Below are positions 34,316 through 41,970 of a stretch of 64,000 nt of DNA, piece by piece. Each line of letters starts with the position of its first letter. Position 1 is the first letter of the stretch. Under the pieces are notes generated by a model. It worked only from the letters and a program-made list of their open reading frames with translations, made no database searches and was not told where the DNA came from. Origin of the DNA: Opitutaceae bacterium EW11. GTDB lineage: Bacteria; Verrucomicrobiota; Verrucomicrobiia; Opitutales; Opitutaceae. The stretch lies in the NCBI GenBank assembly GCA_003054665.1, contig QAYY01000003.1:186001-250000 (forward strand), given 5' to 3'. The position numbers were made by a program, and so were the translations under genes.

Positions 34316-35125
34316 TCAGCCTCCCACAGCGGTGTGACGCCGGAGACCCCGGCGCCAAAGAAGCTCAGCCAAGCCGAGCAGAGCTACGAGCCAGACCGCC
34401 TGCAGGAGAAGCCCGCTGAGCGCCGTCGCCTGATCGAGCCGTCCCGTGATGATCGCCGTCGGAAAGTACATCTGGTAGTAATACGGCAGATACTTCGAAA
34501 TCTGGTAGAGGAGGGGCGGCATCAGATCCAGGGGGAAGACCTGACCTCCGAGCATGGTCTCGATCGCGAAGGAAAGAATGATGAACGACTGGATCTCGAG
34601 GAACCAGAACGAGAGCATCCCGAAGCAGTAGGCGATGGTGAATTGAATCAGGGCCGCCATCGCGAGCGCCGGGACGGCGAGCAGGTAACGCCAGCCGTCG
34701 ACCGGGAAGGAAAGGTATTTCCAGAGGAAGGGCAGAAGCAGGACGAACGGAATCAACGCCAGCAGGCCGGAGACGAGCCGGGCGGCGGCGAAGACGCTGA
34801 TGCGGTAGAGGAAGTAGTTGATCGGCTTCAGCAGGAACTGGTTGATCAGCCCGTTCCGGATGTCCTCGCTGATCTGGTAGTCTTCGTTGAAGGCGCTGAT
34901 GAAGAACTGCAGCACCAGCATGGTGATGAAGTAGGTCAGCGTCTGACGTAGATCGAAGCCACCGATTGCCGACTGCCCTGCGAACGCGGCGCCCCAGAGG
35001 ATGAAGGCATACGCGAGGTGGATGAACGAAAAGACCGACCGCACCGCGAAGTTCCACCGGTAAACGAGGCCGCTCTGCAGGCCGACGAGGAATGCGTGTC
35101 GGTATTTGTCTAGAGCGGCGAGCAT
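34316..35125 (-). CDS. ABC-2-type transporter permease (DUF990-like), first of a pair
   Basis: The 269-residue protein has about six spans and shares the family layout: an N-terminal span after YRHAFLVGLQSGLVYRWNF, and the loop EDIRNGLINQFLLKPINYFL, which aligns in position with the loop of the adjacent permease. The two would form a heterodimeric channel. The upstream neighbour is a ParA-type ATPase rather than an ABC ATPase, so the energising subunit must be encoded elsewhere. Confidence 0.85.
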   Translation of the reverse strand: MLAALDKYRHAFLVGLQSGLVYRWNFAVRSVFSFIHLAYAFILWGAAFAGQSAIGGFDLRQTLTYFITMLVLQFFISAFNEDYQISEDIRNGLINQFLLKPINYFLYRISVFAAARLVSGLLALIPFVLLLPFLWKYLSFPVDGWRYLLAVPALAMAALIQFTIAYCFGMLSFWFLEIQSFIILSFAIETMLGGQVFPLDLMPPLLYQISKYLPYYYQMYFPTAIITGRLDQATALSGLLLQAVWLVALLGLAELLWRRGLRRHTAVGG

Positions 35126-35249
35126 GGCGGTGTGGCGGAAGGCAGAAGTGAGTTCCGAGATGCAGTTGGCGCAAGCACGGGATGCGGACAACCACACGGG
35201 GGCCTCCCGGTGCTCCCCGCGGGCTTCGACGCGACGCGATCGCGCCGGA

Positions 35250-36035
35250 TTATTTCTGCGCGAGGTTAAACCGCGCGATAATCTCCTTCGCCAAGTTCTT
35301 GTAGGCGGACGCACCAGGGCTGAGCTGGTCGTATTCGAAGATCGTTTTTCCGAAGCTTGGTGCTTCGCTGAGGCGCACCGTGCGCGGGATGACGGTCGAG
35401 AAAATCTTGTCGGGCAGGTGCTGCTTCACCTCGTCGACCACCTGGCGCGAGAGATTGGTGCGAACGTCGAACATCGTCATGACGATGCCGCCCACTTCCA
35501 GGGCGGTGTTGACGTTGGCCGTCTTCAGGCGGTCGACGACCTTGAGAATCTGGCCCAATCCTTCGAGGGCCATGTATTCGCATTGGAGCGCGATCAGCAG
35601 GTAGTCGGCCGCAGCGAGGCTGTTCATCGAGAGCATGCCGAGCGCGGGCGGGCAATCGATGATGATGGCCTTGTAGCCTCCGGAGTCGCGAACGGGCTGA
35701 AGGCAGGTGCGAAGCTTGGAAAGGTAGTTTTCGGTCTGCGCGAGCTCGATCTCCGCCGCCGCGAGGTCGACCTCGCTGGGAATGAGGGCGAGATGCTCGT
35801 AACGCGTCGGCGTGATCATGGACAGCGCCGTGCCCTCGCCGTGCAGCGGGCCGTAGAGGCTCTTGCCCTCCTGCTTTTCGACCCCCACCGCGCTTGTCGC
35901 ATTCGCCTGGGGATCGAGGTCAACGAGCAGCGTGTGGATCTTCTTGTCGGCAAGCGCCGCCGCCAGGTTGACGGCCGTGGTGGTTTTTCCGACTCCGCCT
36001 TTTTGATTGGCGATGGTGAAGACGAGGCTGCCCAT
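35250..36035 (-). CDS. parA: ParA/Soj-type ATPase
   Basis: The 261-residue product has the deviant Walker A ANQKGGVGKTTTAVNLAAAL, the Walker A' region LLVDLDPQANATS and the Walker B stretch YKAIIIDCPPALGMLSMN, all characteristic of chromosomal ParA/Soj proteins. These bind DNA non-specifically and move ParB-parS complexes. No parB gene is adjacent; the next gene downstream is an ABC-2 permease. The ATG at 36035 gives the standard start; an in-frame ATG 21 nt upstream only adds a short tail. Confidence 0.93.
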   Translation of the reverse strand: MGSLVFTIANQKGGVGKTTTAVNLAAALADKKIHTLLVDLDPQANATSAVGVEKQEGKSLYGPLHGEGTALSMITPTRYEHLALIPSEVDLAAAEIELAQTENYLSKLRTCLQPVRDSGGYKAIIIDCPPALGMLSMNSLAAADYLLIALQCEYMALEGLGQILKVVDRLKTANVNTALEVGGIVMTMFDVRTNLSRQVVDEVKQHLPDKIFSTVIPRTVRLSEAPSFGKTIFEYDQLSPGASAYKNLAKEIIARFNLAQK

Positions 36036-36100
36036 ATGTCTGGGGATTAATCGCAACCGCGGCAGGGGAGTCTAGCGCGAAAGCAGCCTCTGGAAGGACC

Positions 36101-36955
36101 TCAACGGGCGCTCCGAGCCCGTTCGGCCAGCGTCACACTGGCCGCGAGGAGCGCACCGCCGACCAGCAGCCGCATCCAATCGGCCTGTTCGCCGAAAAAC
36201 AGGAGGGAGCAGGCCACCGCCAGCGGGATCTTGGCGTTGTTCATCGCGGCCAGCGTGCCGGCGTTGACCTGGGTGGCTCCGCGGTTCCACAGGAAAAAGC
36301 AGACGCCAGAGGCGAGGATGCCGAGGTAGGCGAGGATTCCCCACTGGGCGGGCGTGGGCGAAAAACCGTGCCACGCTCCTTGCTGAAGCGTGTAGGCGAG
36401 CGTCGCTGCGACCCCGCCCAGGTAAAGCCAGCCAAAGAGCCGGTAGTCGGCCAGCGCTGTCAGGCTGCTTCGGATACGCCGGTAGGCCAATTGCCCCACG
36501 GCGAAGCAGGCATTCGACAGCTGCACGAGCCAGAATCCGGTGAGCGTGTCGCCGCTGGCGGACGATCCTTTCCAGACGACGACAGCCGCTCCGGCGACGG
36601 AGAGCGCGGCGGCGGCCCAGAAGAGACCGTTGGAACGGCGCTCCATGATCGCGTCGATCAGCGTGACCAGGAGCGGCGTCGTGATCGTGAACAGCGCGAC
36701 CTCGTAGGCGTGCAGGTAGTGAAAGGCCTGCAGGTAAAACAGGTACATGGCGCCGAACTGGACCGCCCCGGTTGTGGCCAACTGCACGCGCTGCCGTGTG
36801 CTGGTGCCCTCGAAACGCAGGAACGGAAGGAATACGAGGGCGGAGAGTCCGATCCGCACCGCCGCCACGGCCGAGGAGTCGAGCCCCGCGAGCCTGTTCT
36901 TGATCAGGCCGAACGAGAACGCCCAGACGAACGAAACCAGAAGGAGCAGCGGCAT
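36101..36955 (-). CDS. EamA/DMT-family transporter
   Basis: The 284-residue protein has ten predicted spans in two EamA repeats. The first repeat begins LLLLVSFVWAFSFGLIKNRL and the second begins near LSNACFAVGQLAYRR. The family exports or imports small metabolites such as amino acids and amines. No neighbour suggests a substrate. It lies alone between a fused ABC permease gene and parA on the same strand. Confidence 0.9.
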   Translation of the reverse strand: MPLLLLVSFVWAFSFGLIKNRLAGLDSSAVAAVRIGLSALVFLPFLRFEGTSTRQRVQLATTGAVQFGAMYLFYLQAFHYLHAYEVALFTITTPLLVTLIDAIMERRSNGLFWAAAALSVAGAAVVVWKGSSASGDTLTGFWLVQLSNACFAVGQLAYRRIRSSLTALADYRLFGWLYLGGVAATLAYTLQQGAWHGFSPTPAQWGILAYLGILASGVCFFLWNRGATQVNAGTLAAMNNAKIPLAVACSLLFFGEQADWMRLLVGGALLAASVTLAERARSAR

Positions 36956-37052
36956 GCGGGAAAAGCGGGAGGCTCGCTCGGCTTGCTACAGAGCCCCCGT
37001 GAAAGCGCGGAGAGGGATGCGGCGAGCCGAAGGAGACGACGGTTTCACGAGG

Positions 37053-38747
37053 TCAGACGCGGAAAATCGCGCCGAGTTTTTTGCCGAGCAGCACGGTCAT
37101 GCCGACGAGCGTGATGGCGAGAAATGCCATCGCCCATACGCCGAGAGCGCTGGCGATGAACTTGCCGTCGCCGAGCAGCTGGAAGAGTTCGAGGATGGCC
37201 TTCGTGATGGGATAATACACCTGCTTCTGGGCGAGCACGAGCGAGTCGCTGACCTCGAGCATCGCGAAGGCAAACGCAAGCAGGCCGCCGGCGATGAGGT
37301 TGGCCGTGATCAGCGGCAGGGTGACGCGGAACGTGGCGCGCAGCGGCGACGCTCCGAGATTCTGCGCCGCTTCGTCGAGCGTCTCGCTGGTCTGCTGGAA
37401 TCCAGCGACGGCTGAACGAACCACGTACGGGAGCCGCCGGATTGAGTACGCGACGATGAGGAGGAAGGTCGGATTTGCGACCGGGTTGAGGCGTTCGAAA
37501 AACTTCCCTTCCTGGCTCATGGCCAGATAACCGAAAGCCAGGACGAGGCCCGGAACGGCGAGCGGCAGCATGGAGAGAAAATCGAGCACCTGGCGGCCGG
37601 CGATCTTGGTCCGTACGATCACGTAGGCGATGGCGACGCCCAGGGCGATGTCGACGATGGTGGATACGCTGGCGAATTTCAGGCTGTTCGCGATGGCTGG
37701 AACCGTGAGGTCGTGCCCCAGCGCGATGCGGAAGTTGTCCAGCGTGTAGTGCTGGGGAAATACGCTCGCGTACCAGTCGGTCGAAAACGCCACCAGGACC
37801 ACGCCCAAGTGCGGCAGCACGGCCACGAAAGTCACCAGAGCAAAGGCCGCCGTGCAGAGCCACGCCTTCGCCGGCGGGAGCGCGCGGGCGCCGCCGGTGC
37901 TCGTGGCTTTCGCCATCATCGCGTAGCTGTTGCGCCCGAAGAGACCTTTGCCGACGGCGTAGAGCAGGACGGTGCTGGCGAGCATCACCGTTACCAGCGT
38001 GTAGGGGAACGGGTTTCCGCCGAGGTCCTTGAGACCGTAGAAAATCTGCACCGACGTGACCCGCGGATAGTCGAACACGAGCGGCACGCCGAGCTCGGTG
38101 AATGCCCAGATGAAGACGATCGTGCCGCCGGCGAAGAGCCCGGGGTTGATCAGAGGAAGCGTGATTTTGAAGAACCGCCGAAAGCCCGTGCAGCCGAGAT
38201 TCTCCGCGGCTTCTTCCATCGCGGGATCGATGTTCGCCAGCGCTGCCACGGCGTTGAGGTAGATGATCGGGTACAACGAGAGCGCCTGGACGATCGCGAT
38301 GCCGAGGAAGGGGTAGGCGGCGAACCAGTCGAACGTCCATCCGGCGGGTTTCACCCCGAGCGCAACGATGAGCGAGTTGAGAGCACCGTATTGCCCGAGC
38401 ATCTGCTTGATCCCGATCGCGCCGACGAAGGGCGGCAGGATCATCGGCACCAGCACCACCGAGCTGAGCAGGCCCTTCCCGGGAAAGAGATACCGGTCGG
38501 AGATGAACGCCAGCGGCAGTGCGATCAGCAGCGCGAAGGTCGTCGCGGTGCAGGCCAGAAAAAACGAATTGGCCAGCGCGCCCAAGTACATTGGATCGGC
38601 CAGCACGGCGCGGAGAAAGTCGAAAGTCAGCTTCCCATTCGCATCGATGAAGCCGCCTTTCAGGATCTGAAAGATCGGCCAGACGAAAAACGCGGCGAAA
38701 AACAGCAACGTGAGCGCGAAGACGGCCCGGGCGAGAGACTTCGACAT
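37053..38747 (-). CDS. Fused two-domain ABC permease, iron(III)/FbpB type
   Basis: The 564-residue product has two tandem permease domains of about six spans each. Each carries its own coupling EAA motif: MEEAAENLGCTGFRRFFKIT and LDEAAQNLGASPLRATFRVT. This architecture is typical of FbpB/AfuB-type ferric iron permeases and of some phosphonate or thiamine-like systems. The ATG at 38747 was chosen as the start of the first span region (SKSLARAVFALTLL). Neither a binding protein nor an ATPase gene is adjacent, so the rest of the transporter must lie elsewhere. Confidence 0.88.
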   Translation of the reverse strand: MSKSLARAVFALTLLFFAAFFVWPIFQILKGGFIDANGKLTFDFLRAVLADPMYLGALANSFFLACTATTFALLIALPLAFISDRYLFPGKGLLSSVVLVPMILPPFVGAIGIKQMLGQYGALNSLIVALGVKPAGWTFDWFAAYPFLGIAIVQALSLYPIIYLNAVAALANIDPAMEEAAENLGCTGFRRFFKITLPLINPGLFAGGTIVFIWAFTELGVPLVFDYPRVTSVQIFYGLKDLGGNPFPYTLVTVMLASTVLLYAVGKGLFGRNSYAMMAKATSTGGARALPPAKAWLCTAAFALVTFVAVLPHLGVVLVAFSTDWYASVFPQHYTLDNFRIALGHDLTVPAIANSLKFASVSTIVDIALGVAIAYVIVRTKIAGRQVLDFLSMLPLAVPGLVLAFGYLAMSQEGKFFERLNPVANPTFLLIVAYSIRRLPYVVRSAVAGFQQTSETLDEAAQNLGASPLRATFRVTLPLITANLIAGGLLAFAFAMLEVSDSLVLAQKQVYYPITKAILELFQLLGDGKFIASALGVWAMAFLAITLVGMTVLLGKKLGAIFRV

Positions 38748-38929
38748 GACCGGTTTAGTCTGCGCGGAGAGCCGCCCGGCGGGCAAGCGGAGTCTCGAAA
38801 CGGTTGTGTCACACGGAAGCGCGGCAAGACGATCCGCGATGCGTCACGGAGGCGGCGGGACTGGGCGTGCCCGCCTCCGTCGCTGCGGAGTTGCCCGGCT
38901 GGCACCCGACAGCAACGACCTCGGCGAAA

Positions 38930-38963
38930 CGAAAAAGCCGCCGGGTCCGAAAGACCCGGCGGC
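38930..38963 (-). terminator. Intrinsic terminator after the sigma factor gene
   Basis: A perfect 11-bp stem (GCCGCCGGGTC / GACCCGGCGGC, 5-nt loop, 38937-38963) is followed on the minus strand by TTTTTCGTTT. It lies 19 bp after the stop codon of the sigma factor gene. Confidence 0.92.
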
Positions 38964-38982
38964 TCGCTTTACCAGGAAAAAA

Positions 38983-40044
38983 TCAGTTCCGCCCGACGCG
39001 GCGCGACTTCGTTTCGATGAATTCGCGGATGACCTCCATGCGTTTCCGCTGGCGGTCTTCCTCTTCGATTTCGTTCACGCTCCGCTGGGCTTCGTTTTTC
39101 GCCATCGCCTTCCGCATCTTGGAGAGAGCGATGTTCTGCAGCTGGCGGACGCGCTCGCGCGTGACCTTGAATTTCCGGCCGACCTCTTCGAGGGTCATCT
39201 CGTTGGCGCCGTCGAGACCGAAGCGCAGGCGGATGATCTCGGCTTCGCGCGGATCGAGGGAATCCACCATCGACTTGAGGTCGGAGTTGAGATTCCGCTC
39301 GCGCAGGCTGTCGAACGGGCTGACCGCGTTTTCGTCGCCGACAATCTCGCCGAAGGTGGACGAGTCGCCGTCCTCTCCGATCGGAGCGTCGAGCGAGGTG
39401 GGACGCACGCTGACCGACTTCAGATGGGCGACCTTGCTGGTCGGGATCTGAAGCTCCATCGCGAGCTCTTCGTCGGTGGGCTCGCGGCCAAGCTCCTCCG
39501 TGAGAGCCATGGCGGTGCGGCGCATCTTCGAAATCTTGTCCACCAAGTGAACAGGCAGCCGGATCGTTTTGCTCTGATTGGCGAGGGCGCGCTTGATCGA
39601 CTGCTTGATCCACCACGCGGCGTACGTGCTGAGCTTGCCGCCCTTGCGGGGATCGAAGCGCTCGACGGCTTTGATCAAGCCGATGTTGCCTTCGCTGATC
39701 AGGTCGAGGAGCGGAAGACCGAAGTCCTTGTAATCGTGGGCGATTTTCACGACCAGGCGGAGATTGGCCTGGATCATGTGGTCGCGCGCAGCCTTGTCGC
39801 CGCGGCGGATGCGGCGGGCGAGCGCGACTTCTTCTTTGGGAGTGAGGAGTGCGGTTTTGCCGATTTCCTGGAGATAGAGCTGGAGATTGCTGCGCTCCAG
39901 CGGGGCCGCCTCGGAGGGGGCAGGTTCGGCTTTTTCGAGGAAGGAAGGGGGCGCGTCGAGCGTGGCCACTGCGGCATGGGGCTGCTGCTCGGCAAGGTCG
40001 GCTTCGTCGGCGAACTTATCGCTGGTTTTCGGTTTCGGAGCCAT
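38983..40044 (-). CDS. Sigma-70 family factor (RpoD/RpoS type)
   Basis: The 353-residue protein has region 1.2 (NLQLYLQEIGKTALLTPKEE), region 2 with the -10 recognition helix (STYAAWWIKQSIKRALANQ), region 3 (HLVDKISKMRRTAMAL) and region 4 with a DNA-binding helix (TLEEVGRKFKVTRERVRQLQ). Region 1.1 and the large non-conserved insertion of E. coli RpoD are absent; instead there is a short acidic N-terminal tail. It could be the primary factor of this lineage or an RpoS-like group 2 factor; sequence alone does not decide. The ATG at 40044 starts the tail; the 291-bp upstream gap to trpE shows no clear promoter. Confidence 0.92.
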   Translation of the reverse strand: MAPKPKTSDKFADEADLAEQQPHAAVATLDAPPSFLEKAEPAPSEAAPLERSNLQLYLQEIGKTALLTPKEEVALARRIRRGDKAARDHMIQANLRLVVKIAHDYKDFGLPLLDLISEGNIGLIKAVERFDPRKGGKLSTYAAWWIKQSIKRALANQSKTIRLPVHLVDKISKMRRTAMALTEELGREPTDEELAMELQIPTSKVAHLKSVSVRPTSLDAPIGEDGDSSTFGEIVGDENAVSPFDSLRERNLNSDLKSMVDSLDPREAEIIRLRFGLDGANEMTLEEVGRKFKVTRERVRQLQNIALSKMRKAMAKNEAQRSVNEIEEEDRQRKRMEVIREFIETKSRRVGRN

Positions 40045-40335
40045 GACGTCGTTGATTTGGATTGTTTCCGCCAGCCGCGGGCGCCGGCGTGTGTGCTTTG
40101 CGTTCGGTGACCGAACGGAGCGGGAATCGTTCCATATCGCTAGTACGGCTGCCTCCCTCGGAGCGAAGCAATTTCGGGAGGCTCCAGACGTGCGAAACGC
40201 GTCGGACTGTCCCATTTCACTGGGGCGGTCTGACGCTTACGGTAATTTTCCCTATGGCACTTTACGGAAACTCCGTACGGGCTGCTAGTGCCGATGCATC
40301 ATAGAGATACGTCTAATACGCGGCTCGCCGGCCTA

Positions 40336-41823
40336 TCAGATAAACTGCTCGCAGATGGCGACCGCCTTAAAGAGTGCGGAGGCCTTGTTGACAGTCTCCT
40401 GATACTCGGCGGCGGGTATTGAATCTGCCACTACACCAGCGCCCGCCTGGATATGGATCCGGCCGTCCTTCACCAGCGCGGTGCGCAGCATGATGCAGGA
40501 GTCGAGATTGCCGTCGTATCCAAAATACCCCAACGCGCCGGCGTAGAAGCCGCGCTGGCTCGGCTCTTTCGACGCGATGATCTGCATGGCGCGGATCTTC
40601 GGCGCGCCGGTCACGGTGCCGGCGGGGAACGTCGCCCGCATCAGGTCGTACGCGGTCTTGTCGGGCGAAATCGCTCCCTCGACCTGCGAGACGATGTGCA
40701 TCACGTGGGAATAGCGTTCGATGACCATCATCTCCGGGACCTGGACGCTGCCGTATTGGCAGACGCGCCCGATGTCGTTTCGGGCGAGGTCGACGAGCAT
40801 GAGGTGTTCGGCGCGCTCCTTTTCGTCGGCCAGGAGTTCCTTCTCGAGGGCGACGTCCTCGGCGTGGGTCGCACCCCGTTTCCGGGTGCCGGCGATCGGG
40901 CGGATCTCGACCAGACCGTCGGTGAGGCGCACGTGCACCTCGGGCGAGGCGCCGACGATCGCGTAATCGCCCGTATCCAAAATGAACATATACGGCGACG
41001 GGTTCACGGTGCGCAGGGCCCGGTAGAGATCCAGCGGGCTCTTGGTGAACTCGCGGCTGAAGCGCTGGGACGGGACGACCTGGATGATGTCGCCCGCGCG
41101 GATGAACTCCTTCGTCTCCTCGACCGTGCGTTCGAAGTCGGGCTTGGTGAAATTGCCGGCGGGCACGCGAATCGCGCCTGCATCGACCAGCGGCGCCGGC
41201 GCGAGAGCGCGGGGCTGACGCAGCAGTTCGAAGAGTTTGCCGAGTTCCGAAACCGCTTCGTCGTAAGCCTTGCCGGCGTCTTCGCCGACGACGTGGGCAT
41301 TCACGCACAGCCGAAGCGTCTGTTTGGCGCGGTCGAAGATCAGGAGCGAGTCCGTGACCATGAAATAGAGCAGGGGCGTCCCGAGCTCGTTCACGGTTGG
41401 CGCCGGGACAGAGCGCTCGATCCGGGTGATGTACTCGTAGCCGATGAAGCCGACGGCACCGCCGATGAAGCGGGGCAGCCCGGGCAGGCTCACGGGGCGG
41501 TGCGGGCGCATTTCCTCCTCGATGAGCGTCAGCGGGTCCTGAGGCGTTGGAACGCGCCGTGTCGGTTTGCCGGGTTCGCGGATCTCGGTCGTTTCCGACC
41601 CGCAGGAGAACGTGCGGCGGGGACGGCAGCCGATGAAGGTGTAGCGGGAGAGGTTCTCTCCGCCTTCCACCGATTCGAGAAGGTAGGATGGGCCGGTTTC
41701 CTTCAACTTCGCGTAGGCGGAGACCGGCGTCTCGAAGTCCGCCATCAGGTCCGTGTAGACCGGGATGACGTTGCCTTGCTGGGAGAGCTGAACGAACCGG
41801 GAACGATCAGGGAAAATTTGCAT
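40336..41823 (-). CDS. trpE: TrpE, anthranilate synthase component I
   Basis: The 495-residue product has full length. The tryptophan feedback-site motif is present (SYLLESVEGGENLSRYTF, the LLES block), as are the chorismate-site signatures (IAGTRKRG, TFPAGTVTGAPKIRAMQI). It makes anthranilate from chorismate and, with TrpG, glutamine. No trpG or other trp gene is adjacent. No leader peptide or attenuator was found; a short repeat-like stretch lies upstream instead. Confidence 0.96.
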   Translation of the reverse strand: MQIFPDRSRFVQLSQQGNVIPVYTDLMADFETPVSAYAKLKETGPSYLLESVEGGENLSRYTFIGCRPRRTFSCGSETTEIREPGKPTRRVPTPQDPLTLIEEEMRPHRPVSLPGLPRFIGGAVGFIGYEYITRIERSVPAPTVNELGTPLLYFMVTDSLLIFDRAKQTLRLCVNAHVVGEDAGKAYDEAVSELGKLFELLRQPRALAPAPLVDAGAIRVPAGNFTKPDFERTVEETKEFIRAGDIIQVVPSQRFSREFTKSPLDLYRALRTVNPSPYMFILDTGDYAIVGASPEVHVRLTDGLVEIRPIAGTRKRGATHAEDVALEKELLADEKERAEHLMLVDLARNDIGRVCQYGSVQVPEMMVIERYSHVMHIVSQVEGAISPDKTAYDLMRATFPAGTVTGAPKIRAMQIIASKEPSQRGFYAGALGYFGYDGNLDSCIMLRTALVKDGRIHIQAGAGVVADSIPAAEYQETVNKASALFKAVAICEQFI

Positions 41824-41840
41824 GAAGACGGACGGGAAAA

Positions 41841-41945
41841 GAAACCACTACGGGACACAGATGAACACGGACACGGAAGGGAAACGGGGCGCCGTCACCA
41901 TCGAGTTCCGAGTTTCATGAGTGGCATCCGTGAGAGTGGTGGGTG
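41841..41945. repeat. Repeat-like intergenic stretch between glmS and trpE
   Basis: On the minus strand, CCGTGTCCGTGTTCATCTGT is followed by GTCCCGTAGTGGTTTC. From memory this wording (phrases like 'gtgttcatctgtg...ccgtggttt') recurs between genes in PVC-group and other environmental genomes, so it is a probable degenerate dispersed repeat. A related CATCCGTGAGAGTGG stretch follows at about 41925-41939. The repeat status is a recollection-based inference, not a measured one. Confidence 0.45.
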
Positions 41946-41970
41946 AAATCCGTCTTCCGGCTGCGCCGGA

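Noticed and set aside
40045-40335. Leader or riboswitch between trpE and the sigma factor gene
   Set aside because: No convincing alternating hairpins, no Trp-rich leader peptide and no consensus promoter could be identified.
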